A stretch of 64,000 nucleotides of DNA from Paralichthys olivaceus (Eukaryota; Chordata; Actinopteri; Pleuronectiformes; Paralichthyidae). This document shows, one piece after another, positions 49,090-61,385 of the stretch (the first letter of the stretch is position 1; each line of letters starts with the position of its first letter). The notes below the pieces were generated by a model. It was not told the DNA's origin, searched no databases, and saw only the letters and a list, made by a program, of their open reading frames with translations. The stretch spans positions 15,410,501-15,474,500 of the forward strand of contig NC_091112.1 of assembly GCF_024713975.1 (NCBI RefSeq), written 5' to 3'. Made by a program: the position numbers and the translations under genes.

Positions 49090-52000
49090 ACACACACACA
49101 CTGCGGCACTAACATGAAACGCCTTTAAATGCCACTCTGGCGACCATTGTAGCTCTCAAGGGCCACTTTGTAAGCTAAATCTGACTTGATCCCGACCGGG
49201 TGGCGTGGAAAGCCTTGAAAGCACCCCCGCTTGTAACCAAGAGGACGAGGCAGGAATGCTGCATCGGGTCAGTCGGTGCACGGCCCCTGTTGGCCGTAGC
49301 TCAGGCCGGTCTATTTTAAATTCCATCAGAAAGGCCATTATGAAGCTACATGGTAGTAAGTACAGGCTGGATCACATAAACACATCCCACATTAGTGCAT
49401 GTAACTTTAGGAGCAAACCAGGAGAAATGAGTAATGACTCAGGAATCTGAGACTCTTACATGCAGCACATGAGGAAGAGGGTTTAGCGTAGTTACGTCGG
49501 CACAGCTATCGGTGGCTGTAGTCTAGTTGGGATCATCCAAAAGTACAGCATGTGTGGTTAAAGATCAGTAAATAGAGCCGAGGAGCTGATATCTAATACG
49601 TCCACTGTGGAGGCTGCACAGCAAGCGGTCAGTGACGGATCCAGCAAGCACAGTACTGGAGTGGAGGGGTTTTCAGCATCACTGTAAACATGAAGCGACA
49701 CATACCAGAATAAACTGCTGCTGTGTTTATCACACAGAGGTCAAAGTGTCGGCAATGCAAACTTTTCCCCCCTTTTTTAATTCATACGAGAGAGTTAAAC
49801 CAAGCTTTTAACCAAGCAGTAAGATTTCTGTGCGAATTAGCTAGTTTTTTTGGACTGCAGTGTTTCCATGAGGCCTTTTAGCTTTAATTGGGCTCCTGCT
49901 CTGATTATGAGTGGAATTAAAAGCTCCTTGTAAATGCAGCCAGTGTGACCCACTTGTTGTAGAAGTGGTGTATTGTAGTATAGATTACCAGGTCTTCTCT
50001 GGGCTGCAGGGCACACATTCCTCACCAGCGCTGACCCATATCGCCCAGGCCTGACTTCCAGGTCCCCAACGGGACAAGTCAGGGGGGCGACAGGTACTGT
50101 CAGGACCAGAGGACCAGGAGAGACAAGTAGCATTTCACACAGATATTACCATAAATTGGGCACTACAGGTTTCCTCCACTTGCATTGAGGACAGACCTTT
50201 TCAACCACATGATGACTAACCCCATTTTTTAAAAATGCTGGTGCCCTACCCGCTCCGTAGCCACTTCTCTTCTCCGCCCTCAACAATCTAAGCTGGCACG
50301 CTGCCCTCACCAAGGACCAGCCAGAGGGTGCTCCTCTGCCGCAAACAATGTTTTTCCAGAGACTTCCTCGAATAGAAGTGTGCGACTCCACCTATCGCAT
50401 AGTAACATCAGAACCAGTGCCAGAATGGGAATATTTCTTCCCTATTATAAAGCAGTTATTTCACCAAAGTGTAGGATTTGCACTCGGGTATCTTTTCTCC
50501 TTCTGTGAGGAGCCTTCTTCCTTCCTTTCTGTTTCCACCGTTACGTTCTGCCATTGTTGTCAGACTTTCCCATGCAGTGACACACTCCTATCTCTTATTT
50601 ACTCTGCTGGCAAAGTGGTATTTTTAAAGTCTGCAAGAAAGCCTGTTTAAAATGTACTTAGAGTCAAAGGCCCTCTTGGCAACAAGAAGCAGGTGGAATC
50701 AGTACTTTCCTTCAGTTGCCGATGCAGCAGGTTGTATTTAAAGTGATTGGCCAGATTCAAACTCACCGGATCAGACGATGGAAAAGTTGTGAGGTTTTGT
50801 TGTTTTTGTGAAAAGTTGTGAGAGCAGCCAAAGAGTCAAACTGGCCTCTATAGACTGGCCTACACTGTGAGGACAGATATGAGAAGATATATGACGAGGC
50901 TTATTGTAAGCTGGCCCTGCTCCTCCTGCACATAACCTCCTGGGGTCAAGGAGCAAGGACTGTGATATGTTTACATATCAGTGCCATAACCTTCTGAGCT
51001 GTTTATGGCTCCTCTGTGTTGAATTTTGTTCTGTTTGCTAGTGGGTTCCTGCATGTTGAGCGAGTTCTCTCAAAGCTGAAGAGAACTCACAATTTGGGTA
51101 GGAATACAGAGTGTAAATGCACCGAACAATTTCTGTGGGAAAATAATTAAAGGCACATAGTTGATTGTCTCTTGTTTAATATTGATGAGTATTTTTAAAT
51201 GGACCCCAATAATCGGACTTTTGACCTAATTCTGAGTAATACATTACTTTATCAGAGGTACATCTAGGATTTTTCTAAATCAGGGCTCATAAAAGGAGCC
51301 ACAATTTTCACAGAGGGGCCAATGACATGTCCAACATTCATGCACAATCCCTGATTCAGTAAGGTGCATGCTCATCTTGCTCCTTGTTTAATGTTAGCAC
51401 CATTGCTTTGATTACACAAATCATATGTTTAGAAATTTGACCCTTGTTCAAGCACATTATGTACCTTAAAAAACATATCATATTGCCTCATTTGTTGGTA
51501 GTGTTCTTAGTAAGTGAGTCATTTTTCTTTTTAAAAAACTACTGACAGGACAGGGGCAGTTGAGGGGCAAATCAGATTTTAGCTGGAGCCCATGCCCCCA
51601 TGGCCTTGCCCCTAGATCCGCCCCTGACTTTGATTCTGATGTTTACATGAGTTGCATAGTCTGTTTAAGATGTCAAGCTGTTAGTAACCACCACATGTCC
51701 ATGTTGCAAAAAGCTGACTAAGATTGAATTACTCCACGATTAATAATAATGATAATAATAATAATGATTTGATTTTGCTTATTCTGAGTATGACCATATT
51801 CAGATTAAGGTCATCAGAATCTGACGTTTACATGACAGTGTCTTATTCAAACTATTGTCTTAATTGGGTTAGTCACTGAATGTGTATTTGAATCTTTCCA
51901 TCTAAATGATCTTGGAGCTAAATGTCTCTAAAATGTTGAACTTCATCACACCTGCAGAGATGTCCAGACCCACTAAACTTGTAAAACATTTCTATATCAG

Positions 52001-55000
52001 TAGAAATCTTGGCATCATCTCAGATCAGTTTGGATCCCATAAATTCAGAGTCGTTTTATTTTAGCCTTGTGGACGTTTATCAGTGGAGTTAAGAGAAATG
52101 TTAAATGGTGGCAGATGTTGGTTTTGTAAAAAAGCTCATTTGGCTCTGAGTGCTGTTGTGGTTCTAAGTTGCAGAACTGCAGTTGGTGGTTTCCACAGTG
52201 ATTCAGTGTTTGGTGCAGACACACAAATCAGCCTGGATGTGAATTGCCTGTCAGTTTGGTCCTTTTTGGATCAGAACACTCACCGTGTTCAACAAAGGAT
52301 TTAATGTGTGAACTCATCCATCAGTGTAGGATTTGATGAAGGAGCAGAAGACGACAGCGTTGTCTTATCTTTTTTAAATCACCTCTTCTTTCGTTCTTTC
52401 CCACTCTCATCAAAGACACGGCCACTGACCCTGCCATCACAAAAAAGCAAATTAATTTCTTTTACATCCAGTAATTTATCTCTCAACCAAAACTTACTGT
52501 CGGCTTGTATTTCCAGCAGAGTCACCTGGTTTTAGTTGGACTGGTTCGCATGTGCACACAACTGTTTCCTTTCATGCGTCGCTGTGTCTGACCTTTGATC
52601 CCACAGCCCTCCACACTGTGGTAGAGCAGTGCCTGGTACCTGCACTGCTGCTTTCATTTCATTCTTTCCCAGGACAGACAAAACTGATTCTGACACTGTA
52701 TTCCAAACTAGTTGGCCATCCAGTGCTGTCCTTCCCCAGGATAACGGTCTTTTAGTCACCACAGTTAATACAGAGTGTTTTTTGCCCATATCTTTATTTA
52801 ACTTATTGATTCCACGTACAGATTTGTACTGATTTCCCTCTAAACACTACACTTGCACTTAAATACCCTCTGCTTGTGCTTAGATTTGCTATGTGTGTGA
52901 TCAAACTGTGCTCTTGAACATAGTATTTTGTTGCTTGGGCAGATTTCCTGTGCTCCAGCTTCAGCTCTTCTCCTTGCACTGATACTGAAGTGTCACTCAC
53001 CCCAACACATGTAACCACATTGAAGGTGGGATGATACCTGACATTCTATTGGTTGAGGAACAAAATCTCAGAGTGGAAGCACTGAAGCACATGGTTTGAG
53101 CATAAGCAGAGCATATCTAAGCACAAGCAGGCAGGGTATACTAGAGTGTGAGTGTTTTAAGTTAAAGCAATTCAGACTCTACAAATGAAATCAACAAACC
53201 TTGCTGTCAAACTTAAGGAGCACTGTTGAATAAAGATAGGGGGAAAATAAACCTATAGTCCAGTCTTTCCTAGAACAGTCTGTAAAACTTTAACTGGAAC
53301 CTGCTTCAGTCATCCTGCTAAAAGTCTTGTGGGTGGTCCCTTAATGTGTTTGAATTTTGTTGTGGATGGTGGTTCAAGCTAAAAACAAAATACACAATCA
53401 TCAGCCACAGAGAGTATATATGTTCCTGTGGTTCCTTTTTCAACAACTTGTAATACTGTAAAACTTCTGGACAAAACCAAATTAAACTTTTTATAGAAAC
53501 ATTACCAAGCGTATGGAATTTAGAAATTAAATAAACACTTATATATTTGTATAAATAGGATGAATTTAGGGATTATTCAAATTCAAAAAGATTAAATATT
53601 CATGGAATTATTTTTAAATAGTAGTTTTTAGCTTTTCGATTATTTCAGCTTTGCTATTGGTAAACGCCTATGGATGGTAGTGTCCACTGGATGATGTGTA
53701 ACTCATGTCTGGTCCTGAAATACTGTAGCAACTGCTGGATGAGTTTGAGTTATCTGAAAAATGTGAGGTTTATGGTCCCCAGAGGATAAATCCCACTGAT
53801 TCTCATTATAGTTAATTTAAGATAAATGTCTTTTATCTGCTTCATTCAAACAAGGATCTCTGTCAACCTTTAGAAAACCCCCATGTGATTCTGACTTGAC
53901 AAAGCACAACCCCCCCCCCCCTCATTTATAGTGTGTCCACAAGGTGTGCGTGCATGTGTGTGTCAACATGTGTCTGCATGAGTGTGTGGTATGCACTACA
54001 TCCCAGAGGAGTTATGTGCTGGGAGGATGGATTTCTCGGTATCTGAGATGTTTTTCCTCCTTTTGGCTTCTCCCCTCCTTTTTGCTCTCAGAGGAAATCT
54101 CTGTAAACACAGCCCACAGGGTCAGGGCCAGACAGCCCTGCTCAGAAAAAGATAAGAAACTTCATGGAGGTAGCTGCTGTTCTTTTGACACTCCTCGTGA
54201 TTTTCTGAGAGAACATATTGGCGTGTGATCTTTTTAATTTTTGCAGAAGTTAACATAAAAGTTGAGACAGTAATGCACTTTCAGAGTGACGTCCGTGGCC
54301 TAGTTTGGGGAATGTTATGTTACTCTTCAGAAAGGAGAACCACACTTTCCTCTTATCACTGCATGTCAGAGTCCATGTATCTTTGCTCTCATCTCTTTGC
54401 CTTTTTATTGTCAAGCGCTATAAGTTGTTTTGGAGTTGAAATATTTACTTTACATCGACCGTACCTCTGACCTAGATACCCTGTTTTGCCTTTCCACCTC
54501 AGGGAGAGAGCAGATGAAATGGCTCGGCTTTAAAAAATCGACGTGGGATGTTTACATTTCCTCTGATTGGTGTTTTTCTCGAACACCCATGAATGTTCTC
54601 ACGACTAAAGTTAATTTGGGGATATGAAATTGAGAGAAAAGCAGCTGTGAAGCTGTAACCAACTAATATTTGATGTTTCTAAACTTGATGAGCGGCACAG
54701 TGGTGCAGTGGGTTAGCACTTTTGCATCACAACAACAAGGTTCTAGGTTTGAACCCGACCTCTCTGTGTGGAGTTTGCATGTTGTCTGCATATCTGTGTC
54801 TCCCCGTACTCTGGCTTCCTCCTGCAGTCCAAATGTGCAGGTTGGGTCGATTTCAGACATGCACTGAACTTGAACTGAAGTTTTCTAGGGCCTGTATGTG
54901 AGAATGGAAATGTCACTTGCTGCGGCCAAGTTCAGGAACCTGCCAGCCATACATGTAGAAGATGCAGATAAAGATGTCAACTTTCAAACAAGATTCAAAA

Positions 55001-58000
55001 GCTTTTGACGATGCCAACGCTGAATTTATACGTCATGTCCAGCCTCTTGTATGCTTTGCCCAGGCGGCAACCCTGACCTGAATGTTGCAGACATTTTCCT
55101 GTATGTTCTGCTGCATTCTTCATATGTGAAAGGTTAAGTCAGTTCATGCCTCGGTTTAAATTGTTTAAATTGCCCATCGGCGTGAGCACAAATGTTTTTC
55201 TCTCAGCCGTGTGATAGACCTGTCCAGGATGTACCCCCGTCTACCACTCAGTGTCAGCTGAGATTGGCTCCAGCCACTTAATGAATAAATGAACTTGATG
55301 AATGGGTGCAGCAACAAAATGTTTATTGACCCACATTTCTCGTACAATACATTTCATTTTTTCTCTCTCTCCCTGCAGAGCTTCCAGAGAACTGGACTGA
55401 CACACGGGAGACCATTTTAGAGGGCATGACCTTTAACCTTCGTCACCTTGGCATGACGCTGGTGGACCAGCCTAAGGGAGAGGACCTTTCAGCTGCTGCT
55501 GTGAAGAGGATTGTTGCCACGGTGAGAGCTGGAGCAACAATCGCAATGTCACGAAGTTCGATTTTTGCGTATTTTCACAGTTGACAATATTCACCGCAAT
55601 CAAATTGTGATTGAACAAATGTGTCTTTAACAGGCTAAAGCCAGTGGGAAGAAGCCAGAGAAGGTCGCTCTAAAGGTTTCCCCTCAGGGGATAGTGCTGC
55701 ACAACAGCCTGACCAATAAACTCCTGGAAAACGTCTCCATTTACAGGTACGTGCAGCGCTGAGGGTTTTTGTAGACTGTTGGCATATCAGTGTGTTGTTC
55801 CACTTACAAGCTGTCATTTAGATTAATGCTGTGTAGGTGGTCTAGCACATGGTTTCCTTATCCCATGAACCCTGCTTAAACACTCTGAATGCTGTTTGTC
55901 TAACCAGTGACCTCTGACCCGCAGAATATCCTACTGCACAGTGGACAAGCTGCACGATAAAGTGTTTGCTTACATCGCTCAGAACACCCTCAACGGGACC
56001 CTGGAGTGCCACGCCTACCTCTGCTCCAAGAGGAAAGTGGTGAGTTGTTAGACTGGAGTAGCGCTCTTATGTTTAATTCAAGACGAGGATGAATAACCAG
56101 AGCGCAGTGAGTTTTAAATTCACTCAACATCAGCTCATTATGAATTTCTCAGTCAGAGTCCAGTGTATGTTTTGAGTGGATTTTTTTATGGGACAAGTAT
56201 CGAAACTATAAATAAAGGCTTTGAAGTTTGAAAGCTTGAAATCAAATAAAACATTTTTTGCGTGATTGAAAGTTTTTTTTTGAATCTCTAGAAAACTGTT
56301 GCACTAATTTGAAAGGGTTTTTCCCAACACATTATCAAGAGTTTTATATTTCTCAATGACCATGGACTGAAGGTGTACCTCCACAGAGTTTCTAAATAGG
56401 TTTTCCTACAGATATACACCAGTTTTCAGATCTCACATTCATGAGGTTTGCATTTCACTGGTGGGAGAAAAGAGACAAATTTGAAGAACATGTTGGAGAA
56501 ACCGTGTAAAAAGAGAGCTGCAGTTTTTTAAAAGGGATACAACTCAAATACAAAAAAATTTTTGCGGAGATTTTAATAGTTTTATCATCAAAACATTATG
56601 CAAGGATTCAAGACTGTGTTTCAATTGTGCAAAACAGTTTTTGTTTCTAGATTTTAACGATTCAAAGCCTTTTTTTCAGTTTCATAGTATAGCATGATAT
56701 TCATCCCTCAGATTCAAACCTGTCAGCGTTCTCAGGTTGATCATTTTAACCTCCCTGAGCCTGTGACCTCTGGGTCAGCAGGGCAAGTGTCACAGGTTCC
56801 AAGTGACTCCTCTTCCTCCAAATGCTTGTTGGACTAAGTTGAATGCCCGGATGCACTTCTTGGTGTACACATGATTTTTCCTGTAACTAAGCTCCTCTGC
56901 ATTTCCTACACTGTAGCTCTGCCTCACCTCTTCCTCCTTCCTCAGAGGAAACCCTAGAAGTGAAGCTCGTTGTGCCCTCTATCTTCTTCCTGTGTGTTGA
57001 AAAATAGAAGGGCACTTTTCCTCTCATCTTACCTTCAACCACACTTATCCCGCTTTTCTCCCAGGATAACATGATAATACCCTGCTTCCTTTATACTTGA
57101 TTCTCATCAGGCTTATGGAGATGTTGCTGATGCCCTCTTTCTGTCCTCTGCCATAGCAGCACACACAACTTTGATTTAACTATTGGAAAGAGCTTGCTTT
57201 CTATGGTTTCTCATTTTAATTATATTCCTCATAGCCAGTCTATTCTTAATGAATAAATAGAATTATCTCAATTCAGCTGGCTTAAGGTGAAATCATCTTC
57301 TCTCAGCCTCTTGCATGTTACATCAATGGCACAACTAGAAATGTCAAACACTGAAGTGACTGTGGTTGTTTTCTATTTAAGGACCATAGAGAAATGGTCA
57401 ATATTTCATAGAAATACTCTTCTATTATTTTTAGAGAACTCACTTCTGGGGACAACTGTATTATCAGCATTGCAACTGTGCTTGTTTTAAATCAAGTTTC
57501 AAAAAGTCCAATGACAATATTAGCTGATTTATATTTCTACTAGAAACACACAATATAACATTTTCAAGGCAAAGATCCCTTATGTTAAGTCGTGGAAGAG
57601 CAACACATTTACATGTAGAATCAGGGTGCAGTTGAAATTTCACTCTGCATCACGATCACAACAACAGGATCAGTTCAGGAAATAAGTGGCTCATTGTGAA
57701 CAAGGTCCCCAATAAGCTAATAGTCTTATGTTTGACCGGGTTTCATTGGGTCAGTGAACACAGATGAACTGTCTTCACTCACGGTCTGTTACAAACTGTA
57801 TTTCTCTCCTGCTCTCCAGGCTCAGGCTGTGGCTTTGACTGTGGCCCAGGCCTTCACAGTAGCTTTTGAACTCTGGCAAGTGGCCAAAGAAGGTAGACAC
57901 CTCGCTCCCCACTCGTCAAGTCACACACACACATGCACACGCACACACACACACACCATCTTGACTTGCTTGTGTCTCTTTACTTCTCTCTCCCTAGAGA

Positions 58001-61000
58001 AAGGGAAAAGAGGGAAGTCTGGTTCAGCTGGAGAAGCGAGCAGCAGTTCTCATTCAGAGAGATCTAACAGCCTGGGGAGTCTGAAGGGGACAGGTAAAAA
58101 AATAAAACAAGAGTCTGCAGTAAGGCTTGTGGTTCTGTGAGAGTTCTTAGGCTCAGCACAGGGCTTTGAATCATTGACTCTAAGTCAAGCTGCAGCATCA
58201 AATAACGAATTAAACCAAACTTGCCATAGCATGGACATACATCAGTGTAGAACTACCGAAAATGACAGAAACCATCTTTGAGAAAAATGTATATGATGTG
58301 TTTTTAAACTTTTCAATGTGGTCCATGTCTAATCTGTTAGCACTTAACCCAGATCACAGCTGCGGTTGATGGGACTTTTGTAGGACATAAGTCAAAGTGT
58401 TGGACAACTTTTTGACCTGCTGGTGGCGCTTGTTCTGTTTAACTGTTTATTCTTGAAGGAACATAAATAGGTTTGTACCATCACGGCAAAGATATGTCAA
58501 TAAAAAACCAAAATGTCAACCTCATGCTGACACTAGAGGAAAGGTCAGGACATCAGCGTCATAATTTTATTCTCAAGGGAATGTGAACAGATGACGCAGA
58601 TTTCAAGGCTCTCACTCAGGATATTTCCCTCTGACGCTTAAATGTCAACCTCAATCTGGCCAAAGTCAGTCAGGGGACCAATCTGGGGACCGTGGATTTC
58701 TAAATGAAATCTAACAACAGATTCAGACAATTTGAGTGTGAGTCTTTTCTCAAACCTCTAAACCTTCATGTGTGGACCTTTTTTCTTCTTCATTAGTGTT
58801 AATCTAAGAACGGCAGGTTTATCTCCATTTTTCATCCAGCACCGATTGCTGAAGCCTCACTGGGCCATTAGCATAGCTGTCAATGATTTACATTCAGTAT
58901 AGATTGATTACCTTTATGTGGTAAAACAACGATTGATTGTCCTTCCTTTCACTTCACAACTAGATGTTGCCACAGACAACCTATTGAACTTTGAGGACAG
59001 TGTGAATGTTGTGGTTGAGACCAATGGGAATATGGAAGAGGATCAGTTGGACAATCACAGGCCCCCGGAGACCAATAACAACCCTGCCTGGGTACGATTC
59101 TCCTCTTCTGCTCTTGTCTATATATATATAGATAAATATATTTCATTATTTCTATTGTTATCTCCTGTTTTTACGGGATGTGTGTTCTGTTCCCCTATAT
59201 TTTGTCTATTACTGTCTATTTAGCCAAGATTCATTTTCTTTTCAGGAGAAAGAGGATGGTTTGGATGAAGCCTTCTCCAGGTGAGATCATTTTTGTTTTA
59301 ATCATTTTGTTCACGAGTGAAATTGATTCAGACTGATTCCTCTTCTGCTTGATTGTTTTGATCCCCGTCCCCAAAAATTCTGCCATGTCAAATCCTCCAG
59401 TATCTCATAGCTGCTGCTTGGCTCCACAGTGCCATGTACTGATGATTTGTGTGTACTGCACAACCTTGGGATTTCCTCCAGGATATGAAGGATAACCTCG
59501 ACAGAAATGATGCAATCAGTGACTTATTATAGTTTGGTTGACCACTGAGCTTTGAACTGTCCTCAATCTACTGTGTGTTTGTGTCTCCAGCTGTGCTCTG
59601 GATAGCTATGGTTCATGTCCAGGTAAAGTTGAGCACCTCTGTCTCACTGTGTAGCGTAGTGACCTGAATCACTAACCTAACCTAAATCCATTCCATCCAA
59701 CCATCTTCAAACCCAATGACACAGTTTATAGGTCAGTAGTGTGAAATAGCTTCATGTGTTCTTTATTCACTCCTACATGGAGAAAGTGTCGGCTGGGTTT
59801 ACAAAAGGAAACTGATTCAAAGTGCAGAATTTCAGTCCAAGTGAAAAAATGCCATCATCTCTACCCGTCTCATCATCACCAAAATTGAATAACCCTTTCT
59901 GTTATAGACTGTTTGTGTGTTTGTTTGTGTGTGTGTTCCTGTACTTGTATCTTTGAGAGGACAGTTTGAAGCAAAAACCCACTAGAGTGAGGACATTTTG
60001 ACATTTTGTCCTCACTTTTCCAATGGGCTGTTTGTCGGGTAAGACTTTGTTTTAGGGTTAGGGTTAGAATTAGCTTTAGGGTTAGACATTTAGTTTGGAT
60101 GGTTAGGGTAAGGGGCTAGGGAATTTATTATGTCAATGAGTGTCCTCACTAAGATAGAAGTACAAACGTGTGTGTGGACCACAGAAATGGAAATAATGGG
60201 ACTTCAGCGTCCACAAAAAGCTTTGTTGTGCAGTGATTGTGTTTGTGGTCAGTGGTATAAAAGTGGAGCAGTGAGTCTTAACTGAACCTCAGAGACCATT
60301 GCACTGTTTGCCCTGTGGTTGTAATGAACATCATGTCTCGAAGTAATCCTGTCGATCTCCAGCCAGACTTTGTTTACATGAATTATCTCTGAGAGAAAAC
60401 ATGGCTGTATGCAGCCAAACAGAACAACACAGATAACAACTGACGTGTGGTTTCAGTTATATAACAGGTCTGAGCTGCTGCGGAGGCAGCATTTAAATCA
60501 CTAGTTGACCTGAAGCTCAGTGAAAGAATCTGCAGCTACTCAAGCTACACAACATTAGCCTGAAGTCATCTGAAAAAGAAGAGCAGGAAGAGAAGACGGT
60601 TGTAACTGGGGAAAAACAAATCAGACTACGCTGTAGTACAAAATAAGACATCTTGCTGGACATCTAAGATCATGAATTCCAGCTTGTGATCTTTTCCAGT
60701 GTATCCCAGCTTCAGGCTACATGAGTTGCTGTCGTATGATCGGGAGTCATGCAGTCATAGTAGGCTCACACATTACACACTATTTCATCAGGCGAAACCC
60801 CGGACTACTTCGTCTGATCACCAAACTACATTTGGTGATCAGACGGAAATCACAAGCTAGAAGAGACACACTGATTCCTTTCATGGATTCTTGCCCAGTT
60901 ACTGGTTTCTTTCTCAGCCGTGTCCCATCTTTACATCAAGTTTTGTGGAAATCCCTTTAGTACTTTTTAACCTGATCCTGTTCACAAGCAAACCAACCTA

Positions 61001-61385
61001 CAAACGAAACATACAGCGGTAACAAATGCACCAGTGAGTCACACTGATGCAGTGGGTGACATGTTCTTTCATTACGATGATTGCGGACACTGAATCACTC
61101 CCACATTCACCACATAAGCTTCTGTTGACAGAACATCAGGATGGTGAACTTTGACCCCTGTGTGTCCTCAGCCATGTCCAGCACATTGTCTTCAGAGAGC
61201 TCCTTATTTCTCCTCATCATTTCCTCCTCTGTCTCCTCAGACTGGCAGTGTCGCGTACTAACCCCCAGGTCCTGGACATTGGGGTGATGCCACACGAGTG
61301 GCTCACAGAACCCGACTGGGACAGCACCAATGGAAACACTCCACGTGGTCTCAGCCCGTTCGGGGACGATATCTTCGGGTTCTGA
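47877..61385 (+). CDS. ldlrap1: low-density lipoprotein receptor adapter protein 1 (ARH), complete, 9 coding exons
   Basis: Clathrin adaptor that links the FDNPVY-type tail of LDL-family receptors to clathrin and AP-2; loss in people causes autosomal recessive hypercholesterolaemia. Coding exons: 47877-47961, 55379-55521, 55634-55746, 55925-56039, 57820-57892, 57998-58093, 58964-59091, 59246-59280, 61241-61385; total 933 nt, 310 aa (human 308). The N terminus MDALRSAGRAIIRSPSAAKQ and the PTB domain (about 36-178, with AKASGKKPEKVALKVSPQGI and VAQAFTVAFELWQVAKE) match human closely. A clathrin box LLNFE lies at 215-219 (human LLDLE). The AP-2 beta-appendage motif DEAFSRLAVSRTNPQVLD begins at 258 with Phe261, Leu264 and Arg268 kept. 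The C terminus is GDDIFGF (human DDLFSF). Intron 1 is 7.4 kb and repeat-rich. A possible alternative exon lies at 59591-59622. Teleosts can carry two ldlrap1 paralogues; I cannot say which this is. Confidence 0.97.
48190..48600 (+). repeat. three diverged tandem units of about 130-150 bp in ldlrap1 intron 1
   Basis: Recurring in the same order: GATCCAAGAAG (48326, 48459), TTGTTTTCTCT plus a GGTTCCA word and TGGACCAAA, and GCAGCTCAtCCTGTTTCTT (48265, about 48415, about 48551). The last two units are closest to each other; the first is weak. Non-coding, beginning about 230 bp after exon 1. Confidence 0.6.
49049..49101. repeat. poly-C followed by (CA)n
   Basis: About 27 consecutive C residues run directly into a CA tract of about 13 units. 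Such homopolymers are prone to length error in sequencing. Confidence 0.9.
49102..51252 (+). other. ldlrap1 intron 1, unexplained part
   Basis: No exon recognised. The 49140-49450 and 49950-50130 blocks are GC-balanced and repeat-free with open frames on both strands, unlike the AT-rich surroundings. They show no domain-like protein sequence and no matching splice pair. Confidence 0.35.
51253..51626. mobile_element. hAT-like non-autonomous element
   Basis: Left end CAGAGGTACATCTAGGA and right end (reverse complement) CAGGGGCGGATCTAGGGG are degenerate terminal inverted repeats with the CAGRGG start usual in hAT elements. Flanks resemble an 8-bp target duplication (ACTTT-AT left, ACTTTGAT right, one base lost). 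No transposase. The right end is the better preserved. Confidence 0.6.
54690..55290 (+). mobile_element. tRNA-derived SINE-like element, interrupted
   Basis: The head AGCGGCACAGTGGTGCAGTG has an A-box-like TGGTGCAGTGG (54701-54711) and a B-box-like GGTTTGAACCC (54746-54756), spaced as in a pol III promoter. The body has GTGTGGAGTTTGCATGTTGT and CTCTGGCTTCCTCCTGCAGT. It resumes after an insertion with TAAATTGCCCATCGGCGTGA and GACCTGTCCAGGATGTACCC, and ends GATTGGCTCCAGCC. This is a very common teleost repeat. Confidence 0.7.
54853..55157. mobile_element. small TIR element nested in the SINE
   Basis: The about 300-bp insertion begins AGACATGCACTGAACTT and its right end reads, in reverse complement, AGGCATGAACTGACTT, so the ends are inverted repeats with small gaps. 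The left end also resembles 1477-1496. It splits the SINE between GGTCGATTTC and the TAAATTGCCC block. Confidence 0.5.
55291..55378 (+). other. end of ldlrap1 intron 1
   Basis: Polypyrimidine tract and acceptor TTTCTCTCTCTCCCTGCAG lead into exon 2. Confidence 0.7.
56040..57819 (+). other. ldlrap1 intron 4
   Basis: AT-rich intronic sequence; no exon, RNA gene or clear transposon boundary seen. Confidence 0.5.
58190..58600. mobile_element. teleost repeat remnant in ldlrap1 intron 6 (copy B)
   Basis: AGCATCAAATAACGAATTAA and ACATACATCAGTGTAGAACT match the segment at about 14990-15060 of the copy at 14800-15110. The rest (CTGCTGGTGGCGCTTGTTCT, ACACTAGAGGAAAGGTCAGG) is repeat-like from memory. 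Boundaries are uncertain. Confidence 0.5.
59930..60190. repeat. teleost interspersed repeat with GGTTAG-type core
   Basis: GTGTGTTCCTGTACTTGTAT, ACTAGAGTGAGGACATTTTG, a TTAGGGTTAGGGTTAG segment (60053-60068) and GTCAATGAGTGTCCTCACTA. From memory this is a common fish repeat; the telomere-like words are internal to it. It is in ldlrap1 intron 8. Confidence 0.6.
60681..60858. mobile_element. palindromic MITE-like element, ldlrap1 intron 8
   Basis: Outer inverted repeat AGCTTGTGAT (60681-60690) and ATCACAAGCT (60849-60858). Inside lies a perfect 15-bp inverted repeat, 60811-60825 and 60831-60845, with a 5-nt loop. No coding capacity. Confidence 0.6.

Noticed and set aside
60053..60120. TTAGGG-like array as an interstitial telomere
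   Set aside because: Only two or three imperfect units, internal to a dispersed fish repeat with other conserved flanking words.
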